Assembly: GCF_012726345.1 (NCBI RefSeq)
Contig: NZ_PTXN01000001.1
Coordinates: 1-64,000 of the forward strand
From: Marinomonas sp. UCMA 3892
GTDB lineage: Bacteria; Pseudomonadota; Gammaproteobacteria; Pseudomonadales; Marinomonadaceae
DNA: 64,000 nt
Direction of reading: 5' to 3'
Of the stretch, positions 1-7,800 are shown one piece after another. Under the pieces are notes generated by a model. It ran no database searches, was not told the origin of the DNA, and worked only from the letters and a program-made list of their open reading frames with translations. The position numbers and the translations under genes were made by a program. Positions within the stretch are counted from its first letter, which is position 1. Each line of letters starts with the position of its first letter.

Positions 1-297
1 TTATCAAAAAGAATTACAACGTAATAAAATACGACCGTCGATGACAGATGGCTATGACTGCTACCAAAATGCGTTAGCAGAAAGGGTGAATGGCATATTG
101 AAGCAAGAATTTTTGATTGGAAGATGCAGAACTTTTAAAGAGTTAGAAAGGCATATTAGTGAGTCTATTGATATTTATAATAGGTATCGACCTCACTTAA
201 GTCTAAATATGAAAACACCAGAAGAAGTGCATGAAAAAGCCAGTATGGAATCCATACTGGCTTAACAAAAATCGTCAACGTATTTTAGGACGAGACA
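1..297 (+). mobile_element. 3' end of an IS3-family insertion sequence, cut by the window edge
   Basis: The transposase C-terminus is followed after its stop at 265 by a terminal sequence ending in TTAGGACGAGACA at about 285-297, which resembles the right inverted repeat of IS3-group elements. The left end lies outside the window, so the inverted-repeat pair and the target duplication cannot be checked. The element sits about 11 bases from the stop codon of the neighbouring histidine kinase, which still has a normal C-terminus. The exact outer end (297) is inferred. Confidence 0.75.
2..265 (+). CDS. IS3-family transposase (integrase core, partial, C-terminal end)
   Basis: The reading frame is open from the window edge, so the 5' part is missing. 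Visible residues cover the last part of the DDE integrase core: the segment NALAERVNGILKQEFL carries the third catalytic acid of the IS3/IS150 OrfB family, followed by the usual end in which IYNRYRPH and a SLNMKTPEEVH motif are recognisable. It would catalyse strand transfer of the element. An internal ATG at 41 is not the true start, because upstream codons in the same frame still encode family-like sequence (YQKELQRNKIRPSM). The last codons (240-260) contain a perfect 10-bp inverted repeat. Confidence 0.85.
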   Translation, partial: YQKELQRNKIRPSMTDGYDCYQNALAERVNGILKQEFLIGRCRTFKELERHISESIDIYNRYRPHLSLNMKTPEEVHEKASMESILA

Positions 298-308
298 GGG
301 GGCTTAAA

Positions 309-1691
309 TTACCATGAAGTCGTTTTATTTGAACGAATTTTAATACAAGCACAGAGTCCAGGGTGTGTATTGCTTAAAACTAACTCACCATTATGCAAAG
401 AGACTATAGCTCGGATCAGAGTCAGTCCTAATCCGTGTCCGAATACGTCCTTTTTGGAAGAAAGCCTTTTGAATCTCTGAGTGACAAATTGCAGACTCTC
501 TTCTGGGATGCCTTTACCTTGATCTGAGACTCTTATAAAGGTATTTCCCAATGATGAATCTATTTTTAGAGTGATAGTTTCACTTTCTGGTGCGTATTTA
601 ATAGCGTTATCTAATAGGTTTGCAATAGCCTGAAAAATAAGGATTTTATCAGCACAAAAAACATGTTTTTTTTGTGCTTCGAGCTTTATGTTAATTCCAT
701 AGTTTTCTGCTAATGGCTGATAATACTCATAAACTTCATGCAATATGTCATAAGCATTAATGTGGTCTTTTTGGTGGCTAACTTGCCCTGTTTCGACTTC
801 AGAAAGTCGCATGATAGAGCGAAAAAGTATTTGTATCTGCTCGGTTTCTTTAATTGCTTGCTCTAGTTCGTTGAGCTCTTTTCCTCCTACGCGTTCTAAT
901 AAGTTGATCAACCTATGCTGCAGGCGAGTGAGTGGGGTTCTTAGTTCATGTGCAACATGGCTAGTAATGTCTCGAACTTCTCCCATTAGCCTCTGAGTGC
1001 GTTCAAGTACAATATTAATCTCTTGACTCAGTTGATCGAATTCATCTTTATTGTCGTTTGACTTAATTCTAACGTCGTGTTTGCCACTGGCATATTGCTC
1101 TAGAGTGTCAATGATGTGATTAACGCGGTAGAGATTGTGTCGACTAAAGCGTAGGCTAATGACTAAAATCATGAGTTGTATTGCCAGCAGCCCAGCACCA
1201 GTCATAAGAGAGATTATTTGAGTTTGTTGGTTCATTGGTTTTACGTTGTATGCGTTAAAATACATACCGCCATCATTTAAAGGTACTAATAGTCCCAATA
1301 ACTCGACATTATTATCTTTTAACGAAACAAAGTTTGGCGAATTTATATTGTGTTTTTGTAAGTATTGGATTTGACTATCTGATACGTTCTGCTTATTTCC
1401 TAATAAAACTTTTCCATAAGCGTCAAAAATAAAGGTGAAGTGATCTTTTCTGCTTTCTTTATAGTTTTCATTTTTTAATTGTATTGATAAATCATTGCTG
1501 CTGTTAAATTTATTATTTAATTTTTGATTATCTATATTTTCAAAAATCATATTTTTAACATGACTTTTCATGATGTTGTCTAAAATGTAGTCACAAATAA
1601 AAATAGAAGCAGAAGATATCAATAAGCAAATAAAGGCAATGATAGTAGCTTGCCTAAAGCTGCTACTATGGGACAACGATTTAATAAACAC
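309..1691 (-). CDS. Sensor histidine kinase of a two-component system
   Basis: A 460-residue inner-membrane kinase. TM1 is at about 14-35 and a periplasmic domain at 36-156, followed by TM2 at 157-180, a HAMP linker at 181-235, the phospho-acceptor motif AHELRTPL with His248, and an HATPase domain with N (NLLDNAIKYAP), G1 (DQGKGIPEE) and G2 (GHGLGLTL) boxes. It would autophosphorylate and signal to the response regulator encoded 4 bases upstream, with which it clearly forms an operon. The overall plan is like QseC/PmrB-type kinases, but the signal is unknown. The periplasmic domain is Asn/Lys-rich with no recognised fold. The IS3 end lies just past its stop codon. Confidence 0.9.
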   Translation of the reverse strand: MFIKSLSHSSSFRQATIIAFICLLISSASIFICDYILDNIMKSHVKNMIFENIDNQKLNNKFNSSNDLSIQLKNENYKESRKDHFTFIFDAYGKVLLGNKQNVSDSQIQYLQKHNINSPNFVSLKDNNVELLGLLVPLNDGGMYFNAYNVKPMNQQTQIISLMTGAGLLAIQLMILVISLRFSRHNLYRVNHIIDTLEQYASGKHDVRIKSNDNKDEFDQLSQEINIVLERTQRLMGEVRDITSHVAHELRTPLTRLQHRLINLLERVGGKELNELEQAIKETEQIQILFRSIMRLSEVETGQVSHQKDHINAYDILHEVYEYYQPLAENYGINIKLEAQKKHVFCADKILIFQAIANLLDNAIKYAPESETITLKIDSSLGNTFIRVSDQGKGIPEESLQFVTQRFKRLSSKKDVFGHGLGLTLIRAIVSLHNGELVLSNTHPGLCACIKIRSNKTTSW

Positions 1692-1695
1692 AGAA

Positions 1696-2361
1696 TCATC
1701 CTAAAGCATAACCAACTGAACGAATAGTTCGAATGATTGGATTTTTAGATCCACCATCTAGCTTATGTCTTAATTTGGAAAGGTGAACATCTAGGATGTT
1801 AGTTTGTGGGTCGAAGTGATATCCCCATGCTTTTTCTAACAACATGCTGCGAGTAACGGTTTGTCCTGGATGTTCGGCAAGTACATAGAGTAATTTGAAT
1901 TCTTTGTTGGTTAAGTCAATCTTTTGTCCTGAACGAGTTACTTCGTGTAATTCAAGATTTATCATCATATCTTTGATTTTTATAAGATTGCTTGAAGCTA
2001 CTTTTTTGGTACGGAAGTACAATCGTTCTAGGCGTAAAAGTAGCTCGGTAAAATCAAATGGTTTGCCTAGGTAGTCATCAGCACCTGCTCTGAGACCTTC
2101 TATTCGATCCGATATTTGATCGTTCGCCGACAGAATAAGTATAGGTGGGTGAGGAGTATCTCCTAGTAAACCGAGCAACTGGATACCGTCTAGTTTAGGA
2201 AGGACACGATCCAATAAAATGACATCAAAAACTTCTTTTTTTATCAAGCTTAATGCGTCTTCACCATTATCTACTAGCTTGCATATATGACCCGATACAT
2301 GCAGCTTGCTGCTAATCCAATGGCTAACGGAAGCATCATCTTCTACAACGAGAATTCGCAT
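1696..2361 (-). CDS. OmpR-family response regulator
   Basis: A 221-residue regulator. It has a receiver domain at 1-115, with acidic pocket EDD at 7-9, phospho-acceptor Asp51 in VILLDRVLP and the KPFDF lysine. A C-terminal winged-helix DNA-binding domain occupies about 125-221 (LTNKEFKLLYVLAEHPG and SNLRxK-type helix DVHLSKLRHKLD). It is the first gene of an operon with the sensor kinase. The start is supported by an AAGAAG-like ribosome site. A Fur-box-like sequence lies about 70 bases upstream in the divergent region, so iron control of this operon, of the facing ybaN-like/hemO genes, or of both is possible. The target genes cannot be told from sequence. Confidence 0.92.
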   Translation of the reverse strand: MRILVVEDDASVSHWISSKLHVSGHICKLVDNGEDALSLIKKEVFDVILLDRVLPKLDGIQLLGLLGDTPHPPILILSANDQISDRIEGLRAGADDYLGKPFDFTELLLRLERLYFRTKKVASSNLIKIKDMMINLELHEVTRSGQKIDLTNKEFKLLYVLAEHPGQTVTRSMLLEKAWGYHFDPQTNILDVHLSKLRHKLDGGSKNPIIRTIRSVGYALG

Positions 2362-2665
2362 ATCTTCTTATCTCTATAGAATAAAAGTGGTAATGAGTGT
2401 TCAAAAGAGCATCAACATACTAGCATCAGTTGATAATGGTTATCAATATCGTATGGTTTGTTTTTTTGCTTTCCTTCTTTCTTACAATCTTGGTTGTTTT
2501 TTCTGTAAAGATTGTCCATCCTAGCAATTGATTGGTAAAGAGCTAGCTTTTATTTATTAAGCATTCTTAATACATTAATGGTTGAGTTATTAGATAGAAT
2601 GAATGTTAATAATTGGTCTTGATATTTAATTTATTAATATTTGATAGATTAAATGTTAATAAATA
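2362..2665. other. Divergent AT-rich intergenic region with Fur box
   Basis: About 300 bases between the response regulator (minus) and the YbaN-like gene (plus). It contains a Fur-box match at 2432-2450 and then a very AT-rich stretch with repeated TTAATA/GTTAATAA words up to the start of the plus-strand gene. A short plus-strand reading frame (2390-2524) crosses the Fur box but shows no family signal and no convincing ribosome site. Promoters for both directions are expected here. Confidence 0.6.
2432..2450. promoter_or_regulatory. Putative Fur box
   Basis: The 19 bases GATAATGGTTATCAATATC match the classical Fur consensus (GATAATGATAATCATTATC) at 16 of 19 positions by eye. Location between a two-component operon and heme-oxygenase genes fits iron repression. 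Which promoter it covers is not resolved. Confidence 0.6.
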
Positions 2666-3079
2666 ATGTTTTCTGGAATTGAATGCATGTTTGTAAAAAA
2701 TAAAATTTTCATGTATCAAGTTATTTCTTTTCTTAGCTTGATTATGGCCTTCGTGGGAATTATGGTTCCTGGTATTCCAGCTACTGAGTTTATATTGCTT
2801 TGCGCTTGGTCGTCATCAAAGGGCTCCCCTAGGATTCATCGATTCTTAAATAATAATAGATTTACAGGGCCTACTTTATATAATTGGAATAACGGTAAGG
2901 TGATTTCTAGAAGTAATAAAGTGATATCGTCAATAAGCATGTTTTTATGCGCTTGTTTGCTAGTATATAGCGGAGTTAGTTCATACGTTTTGTTTTTTGC
3001 TTTATTAGGAATGCTTGTTGGTTTTTTATGGATGTGGTCTAGGCCAACAGAAGTTAAAAATAAAATAAAGAAATGTTAG
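2666..3079 (+). CDS. YbaN-family (DUF454) inner-membrane protein
   Basis: Up to 137 residues. The core from about residue 16 matches the DUF454/YbaN pattern: a hydrophobic segment (YQVISFLSLIMAFVGIMVPG), then the IPATEFILLCAWSSSKGSPR block in which small protein-family residues precede a polar loop, then a C-terminal pair of membrane helices at about 90-128. The function of the family is not established. The start is uncertain: in-frame ATGs at 2666, 2687 and 2711 all lack a strong ribosome site, and family alignment favours a start at 2687 or 2711. It lies about 80 bases upstream of the heme oxygenase on the same strand and downstream of the Fur box, suggesting an iron-responsive pair. Confidence 0.78.
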   Translation: MFSGIECMFVKNKIFMYQVISFLSLIMAFVGIMVPGIPATEFILLCAWSSSKGSPRIHRFLNNNRFTGPTLYNWNNGKVISRSNKVISSISMFLCACLLVYSGVSSYVLFFALLGMLVGFLWMWSRPTEVKNKIKKC

Positions 3080-3160
3080 CTTTTCTTAATATAAATGAAG
3101 TGGCTATTTGGTAAGTTAGTTTTTATGATTGTTTAAGATGGATTTTGAATGAGGTCACAT

Positions 3161-3751
3161 ATGAAAACTATAGATAAAGAGCAAGAAATAGTAACTTTTT
3201 CAAAGCGTTTAAAATATTCCACACGCACTAATCACGATAGTGTTGATTCACTGGTGATGCAGTCTGAGCCATTTGCAAACGAAGAAAATTACAGAAAATT
3301 TTTGCGTTTACAGCATATTTTTCACCTGTCGGTTGCTCCCTTATATCAGCATGATGATCTGCAGGCATTGTTTCCTGGATTAGCTGAATTACCTAGGTTG
3401 TCTGCTGTTGAATCGGATTTGAATGACTTGGGCTTAAAGGCGGATGTTGATGCATCTTTGTTAGCTACGCCAACAGATCTGTACCAAGCCATTGGCTGGC
3501 TTTATTGTAGTGAAGGGTCGAATATTGGTGCAGCATTTTTGTATAAAGAAACACAGAAATTGAGCTTTGATGCAGACCATGGCGCTAGGCATTTAGCAGC
3601 ACATCCTGAAGGACGAGCGCCGCATTGGCGTAAGTTTGTTGCTCAGTTAGATGCTTTGTCGCTAACGGAAGAGCAAGAAGCTCTGGCTATAAAAGGAGCG
3701 ATGGACGCTTTTGCTTTTTATAAAAAAACACTGGCGAGCTTGAATTCCTAA
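3161..3751 (+). CDS. hemO: Biliverdin-producing heme oxygenase, HemO type
   Basis: A 196-residue soluble enzyme that opens heme to biliverdin, CO and Fe(II), freeing iron from imported heme. The N-terminus FSKRLKYSTRTNHDSVDSL carries the proximal heme ligand (His25 in this numbering). The distal helix segment AIGWLYCSEGSNIGAAFL and the later HGARHLAAHPEGR block strongly resemble Neisseria-type HemO. The start at 3161 is preferred over 3149 because GAGG at 3151-3154 sits 6 bases before it. No heme receptor or heme ABC transporter gene is nearby, so uptake genes must lie elsewhere. A stem-loop terminator follows directly. Confidence 0.9.
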   Translation: MKTIDKEQEIVTFSKRLKYSTRTNHDSVDSLVMQSEPFANEENYRKFLRLQHIFHLSVAPLYQHDDLQALFPGLAELPRLSAVESDLNDLGLKADVDASLLATPTDLYQAIGWLYCSEGSNIGAAFLYKETQKLSFDADHGARHLAAHPEGRAPHWRKFVAQLDALSLTEEQEALAIKGAMDAFAFYKKTLASLNS

Positions 3752-3764
3752 GTGTTTCTCCGAG

Positions 3765-3798
3765 GCCAGATGAATATTATTTTTCATCTGGCTTTTTT
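3765..3798 (+). terminator. Rho-independent terminator after hemO
   Basis: A perfect 10-bp stem (GCCAGATGAA / TTCATCTGGC) with an 8-base loop is followed by six T. It overlaps the 3' end of the convergent anti-sigma-like gene. Confidence 0.85.
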
Positions 3799-3968
3799 GC
3801 TTTGGTATAGGATTTTGATAATTCGCGAATGGTCTCCATTTGTTTACCAAACTGACGACAAGGAGTGCAAATTGCAGTGTGCATTGCCAAGTTTATTTTT
3901 TCTTTGGCGGATAATGTTCGATCGAGTTTCTCCGAGAGCATTTGGGTCGCTTGTTTGCATTTTATCAT
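3777..3968 (-). CDS. Small zinc-finger protein, probable anti-sigma partner
   Basis: A 63-residue soluble protein with an Hx3Cx2C zinc-binding motif (HTAICTPC at about 30-37), as found in zf-HC2/ZAS-type anti-sigma domains, plus an N-terminal Cys4. Its ATG directly abuts the TAA of the ECF sigma gene (TAAATG), so the two are translationally coupled. By family logic it would hold the sigma factor inactive. It has no membrane segment and is much shorter than RseA/RsrA proteins, so sensing would be cytoplasmic, perhaps of redox state or metal. The partnership is inferred from coupling and domain type only. Confidence 0.75.
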   Translation of the reverse strand: MIKCKQATQMLSEKLDRTLSAKEKINLAMHTAICTPCRQFGKQMETIRELSKSYTKAKKPDEK

Positions 3969-4598
3969 TTACGACTTCTCCTTTTGAAACCAGTGATCTT
4001 CTAAACATTCCCGTAAACGTAGACGAGCACGATATAAAGTGACATTTAGGCTACTTACCGACACATCTTCGTTATGACAAATCTCAGGTGTATCCATTTC
4101 GAGAAATTCGCGCATCATAAATAATCGACCATATTTAGCTGGTAAAGCATCCAAACAAGCATCGAAAATACGCCAGAAGTGCTCGTTTTCAACACCATGC
4201 TCTGGCTGATCCCATTTTTTAGGGCGCTCGTCTTTTTGCCAATGGCCATTTTCCTCGAACAAGTGCTCGATTAATGCTTCACCGCTTAAATTGGGCCCCT
4301 CTTCGAGCTGACTGGCTGCCGTATGGCGTTTTTCCTTACGCAACAAATCTATGATCTTGTTTTTCAATATGGAAAATACCCAAGTCTTAAACGCCGCTTG
4401 TCGCGCAAAACGATCAATATTTTGATACGCAGAGAACATGGCTTCTTGTACTGCGGCTTCGGCTAATTGATTGTCTCGTACTTGAAGCTTGGCGAACTTC
4501 AGCATCTGCGTACGTAACTCTTCAATAAAAACAGCATCCTGAAAGACGTTAACTGCTGCTGAAGAGTCCATCTCAACAGAGAGGTTCGCATTGCTCAT
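3969..4598 (-). CDS. ECF-type RNA polymerase sigma factor
   Basis: A 209-residue sigma-70-family protein. Region 2 spans about 25-95, with the core-binding and -10-recognition segment (RQAAFKTWVFSILKNKIID). A variable acidic/Trp-containing linker covers about 95-140. Region 4 spans about 145-200 with a helix-turn-helix (LEMDTPEICHNEDVSVSSLN and RARLRLRECL). It would direct polymerase to a stress or envelope regulon, but the ECF group was not assigned. The longer-than-usual linker between regions 2 and 4 is notable. It is cotranscribed with the zinc-finger gene downstream. Confidence 0.88.
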   Translation of the reverse strand: MSNANLSVEMDSSAAVNVFQDAVFIEELRTQMLKFAKLQVRDNQLAEAAVQEAMFSAYQNIDRFARQAAFKTWVFSILKNKIIDLLRKEKRHTAASQLEEGPNLSGEALIEHLFEENGHWQKDERPKKWDQPEHGVENEHFWRIFDACLDALPAKYGRLFMMREFLEMDTPEICHNEDVSVSSLNVTLYRARLRLRECLEDHWFQKEKS

Positions 4599-4677
4599 TT
4601 AAGCCTCGGGTTGTTTGTCTATTGTTAGACGAGGTTAGTTGGGACTTTATTACCACTCAACCGTGATGTTTATTTGT

Positions 4678-5223
4678 CTATTTGCTCGTGGCTGCTTCTG
4701 CCAAATACTCATCTTTCAGTTTGACGTAGTTAAGCCCGGCATACTGAAAATATTCGATTTCTTTGTCGTTGAGTGGACGGATTTGTTTCACAGGAGAACC
4801 CATGTACATAAAGCCTGTTTCTAAACGCTTGCCAGGTGGCACCAAAGAGCCTGCGCCTATGATGACTTCGTCTTCAATTACCGCGCCATCAAGGATTGTG
4901 GTGCCCATGCCGACTAATACTCGGTTGCCAATGGTGCAGCCGTGTAGCATGGCCATGTGTCCAACTGTCACGTCGTCACCAATGTTCAAAGGGTAGCCTT
5001 CTGGCTTGTAAGTGCTGGCGTGAGTAATGTGTAGGCAGGAATTATCTTGGACGCTAGTGCGCGCTCCAATACGAATGCTGTGCATATCGCCACGAATAGC
5101 CACTAATGGCCACACAGAGCTGTCTTCACCTATGGTAACGTCGCCAATAATAACGGCACTGTCATCGACCCAAACACGATCGCCTAATTGTGGTGTTTTA
5201 CCACGGAAAGATTTCATCACCAT
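4678..5223 (-). CDS. Gamma-class carbonic anhydrase family protein (YrdA-like)
   Basis: A 181-residue left-handed beta-helix protein built from hexapeptide repeats (for example IGDVTIGEDSSVWPLVAIRGD). It contains the metal-site histidines of the gamma-carbonic-anhydrase fold, in CLHITHAS and GHMAMLHGCTIG, and ends in an alpha-helical tail. E. coli YrdA and CaiE-type homologues form trimers, and carbonic anhydrase activity is not proven for many of them. The ATG at 5223 has GAGGAT upstream. The gene is divergent from oligopeptidase A, so the two share the 5224-5381 intergenic region. Confidence 0.88.
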   Translation of the reverse strand: MVMKSFRGKTPQLGDRVWVDDSAVIIGDVTIGEDSSVWPLVAIRGDMHSIRIGARTSVQDNSCLHITHASTYKPEGYPLNIGDDVTVGHMAMLHGCTIGNRVLVGMGTTILDGAVIEDEVIIGAGSLVPPGKRLETGFMYMGSPVKQIRPLNDKEIEYFQYAGLNYVKLKDEYLAEAATSK

Positions 5224-5381
5224 AAATCCTCACTTAAAGGGGGTTTTGTTAAAACAAATGAAGGAACTATTAACACAATAGGCTTTTATGCATTGAAAAA
5301 GTGTTAAGACAACCTATCTTAGTAAGCATAGTATTGACCAATGCATTACAGCGTTCAATTAATATAAAAGGATATCACGAT

Positions 5382-7412
5382 ATGTCACAGTCTGTATGGG
5401 ACGCGACCAGCTTACCGAATTTTAATGATATCGATGTTGCGAACATCGAAGCGGATCTAGAAAAACTACTCAAGTATAACCAAGAAGCGATTGATGCCTG
5501 TGTGAGTGAAAATACCAATCCAACATGGGAAAGCCTTGTTTTACCTTTGGATCAGTTGCATGACGATTTGAATAACTTTTGGTCTCCAATTAGTCATTTG
5601 AACTCTGTAAAAAACACCCCAGATTTACGTACGGCCTACAATGCTTGCTTACCAAAATTAACGCAGTTTTATACAGATCTTGGGCAAAACAAAGCCTTGT
5701 ATCAAGCCTATAAAAACTTGGCGGAAAGTGAAGCTGCAAAAGATCTTAACCAAGCGCAAAGCGAAGCGCTTACACAAACCATCCGTGACTTTGAGTTATC
5801 TGGCGTTGGTTTGGAAGGCGAGGCGAAAAAGCGCTATGGTGAGATCAGTCAGCGTTTATCTGAATTAAGTAGCCAGTTTGGTGAAAATGTGTTGGATGCT
5901 ACTCAGGCTTGGAGCAAGCTTGTTACCGATGAAAATGAGTTGTCAGGTCTACCCGAATCTGCTCTGGCACAAGCGAAGCAAATGGCCGAAGCCAAAGAAA
6001 AAGACGGTTGGTTGTTCACCCTAGACTTCCCATCTTACATGCCAGTAATGAGTTATGCTGACAACGCGGCTTTACGCGAAGAAATGTATCGTGCTTTTGC
6101 TACTCGCGCTTCTGATCAAGGTGGTGATATCAAATTTAACAACGCACCTCTGATCGACGAAATTTTAGCATTGCGACATGAAATGGCACAGATTTTAGGC
6201 TTTGATAATTATGCTGAATTGTCGGTTGCTACTAAGATGGCGGACAACGGTCAGCAAGTTATCGACTTCCTAGAAGACTTGGCGGCTAAGTCAAAAAGCT
6301 CGGCAGAACAAGATCTTGCACAGTTAACTGCGTTCGCAAAAGATGAAAATGGCGTGGAAAAATTAAACGCGTGGGACATGACCTATTACGCTGAAAAACT
6401 GCGTCAGCATAAATACAGTATTTCCCAAGAAGAACTGCGTCCTTACTTCCCAATGAATAAGGTTTTGTCAGGATTGTTTCACGTGGCACAAACCTTATTT
6501 GGCGTCGATATTCGTGAAGAAAAAGAATTTGATAGCTATAACAAGAGCTTGCAACTGTTCACTATCAGCAAAGACGGCGAAGACGTTTCTCGCTTCTATC
6601 TAGATCCTTATGCTCGCGAAGCAAAACGCGGTGGCGCATGGATGGATTCTTGCCGTACTCGTCGTCGTTTGAGCGATAACCGCTTGCAGCTGCCGATTGC
6701 TTACCTTGTGTGTAATTTCACTCCGCCAATTGGCGACAAGCCAGCCTTGTTGACTCACGATGAAGTCACTACCTTATTTCACGAATTTGGTCATGGTTTA
6801 CATCACATGTTGACGCAAGTGGATGTTTCATCCGTATCCGGTATTAACGGTGTGGCATGGGATGCCGTCGAGTTGCCAAGTCAATTTATGGAAAATTGGT
6901 GTTACGAGCCAGAAGCGCTTGCCCACATTGCAGGTCATTACGAAACGGGCGAACCATTGCCTCAAGATTTGTTAGACAAGATGCTGGCAGCGAAGAACTT
7001 CCAATCTGGTATGCAGATGATGCGCCAGCTGGAGTTTTCTTTGTTCGACTTCCGTTTGCACATGGAATACCAAAAAGGCATTTCTGTTCAATCAGTTATC
7101 AACGACGTACGCAGCAAAGTAGCAGTAACGACGCCACCTGAATTTAACCGTTTCCAAACTAGCTTCTCGCATATTTTTGCAGGTGGTTACGCGGCGGGTT
7201 ACTACAGTTATAAATGGGCGGAAGTCTTGTCGGCTGATGCATTCTCGAAATTTGAAGAGGACGGCATCTTCAATAAAGATACCGGCGCACGCTTCCGTGA
7301 TACCATATTAGCCAATGGTGGTTCTCGTCCAGCTGCGGAGTTGTTCGCTGAATTCCGTGGTCGTGAACCAAGTACAGATGCCTTGTTAAGACACAGCGGT
7401 ATCGCAGCTTAA
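5382..7412 (+). CDS. prlC: Oligopeptidase A, M3-family zinc metallopeptidase
   Basis: A 676-residue cytosolic thimet-type peptidase that degrades short peptides, including cleaved signal peptides. The zinc-binding motif HEFGH, in LFHEFGHGLHHML at about residues 466-478, is followed by the third zinc ligand region (AVELPSQFMENW). The C-terminus (GYYSYKWAEVLSADAFSKFE) is typical of PrlC/OpdA. The start is at 5382 (MSQSVWD), with AAAAGGA upstream; a longer frame reaches 5301 but lacks family homology. It is followed by a strong terminator and then yheV, a neighbour pair common in gammaproteobacteria. Confidence 0.95.
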   Translation: MSQSVWDATSLPNFNDIDVANIEADLEKLLKYNQEAIDACVSENTNPTWESLVLPLDQLHDDLNNFWSPISHLNSVKNTPDLRTAYNACLPKLTQFYTDLGQNKALYQAYKNLAESEAAKDLNQAQSEALTQTIRDFELSGVGLEGEAKKRYGEISQRLSELSSQFGENVLDATQAWSKLVTDENELSGLPESALAQAKQMAEAKEKDGWLFTLDFPSYMPVMSYADNAALREEMYRAFATRASDQGGDIKFNNAPLIDEILALRHEMAQILGFDNYAELSVATKMADNGQQVIDFLEDLAAKSKSSAEQDLAQLTAFAKDENGVEKLNAWDMTYYAEKLRQHKYSISQEELRPYFPMNKVLSGLFHVAQTLFGVDIREEKEFDSYNKSLQLFTISKDGEDVSRFYLDPYAREAKRGGAWMDSCRTRRRLSDNRLQLPIAYLVCNFTPPIGDKPALLTHDEVTTLFHEFGHGLHHMLTQVDVSSVSGINGVAWDAVELPSQFMENWCYEPEALAHIAGHYETGEPLPQDLLDKMLAAKNFQSGMQMMRQLEFSLFDFRLHMEYQKGISVQSVINDVRSKVAVTTPPEFNRFQTSFSHIFAGGYAAGYYSYKWAEVLSADAFSKFEEDGIFNKDTGARFRDTILANGGSRPAAELFAEFRGREPSTDALLRHSGIAA

Positions 7413-7429
7413 GTTTTTATTCTGCAAGG

Positions 7430-7467
7430 AAGCAGCGTCTTATCTGATGATTAGACGCTGCTTTTTT
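7430..7467 (+). terminator. Rho-independent terminator after prlC
   Basis: An 11-bp perfect stem (AAGCAGCGTCT / AGACGCTGCTT) has a 12-base loop and a T-run. Confidence 0.9.
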
Positions 7468-7511
7468 ATAACGTCGTTCAGGGCGTTACTTTATTAAAGG
7501 TAGCTAGGGTT

Positions 7512-7772
7512 ATGACAGTAAAACGTTTTATCGCAGGGGCGGTGTGCCCTCGTTGTAGTGAGATGGATAAGATTCGTGCATGGCGTGATGATGACGCTGA
7601 AAAGCAATATCGTGAGTGCATTTCCTGTGGTTACACGGATGAGCAGTCTACGACGGTTCAAGCGCAACCAACTGAAATTCCAACGCGAGTGAATACGCCT
7701 CACAGCAGCGCTCCTCAAGCGGAAGAAATGGTGATTAATTTTATCCCGAATCCGGGTTCGACCAAGCACTAG
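7512..7772 (+). CDS. yheV: YheV-family zinc-ribbon protein
   Basis: An 86-residue small protein with two CxxC knuckles (CPRC at 16-19 and CISCGY at about 39-44) forming a zinc ribbon. The N-terminus MTVKRFIAGAVCPRCSEMD is the hallmark of the YheV family. The C-terminal half is Pro/Thr/Gln-rich and probably flexible. Its function is unknown. Its position just downstream of prlC is conserved in many gammaproteobacteria, as far as I recall. A TAGCTAGGGTT sequence precedes the ATG, a weak ribosome site. Confidence 0.9.
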   Translation: MTVKRFIAGAVCPRCSEMDKIRAWRDDDAEKQYRECISCGYTDEQSTTVQAQPTEIPTRVNTPHSSAPQAEEMVINFIPNPGSTKH

Positions 7773-7800
7773 ATTATTACAAGTTAGAGGGATCTTTATT

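Noticed and set aside
2390-2524. Short plus-strand frame crossing the Fur box, with a hydrophobic, Cys-containing C-terminus
   Set aside because: No convincing ribosome site, no family resemblance, and it covers a likely operator and promoter region.
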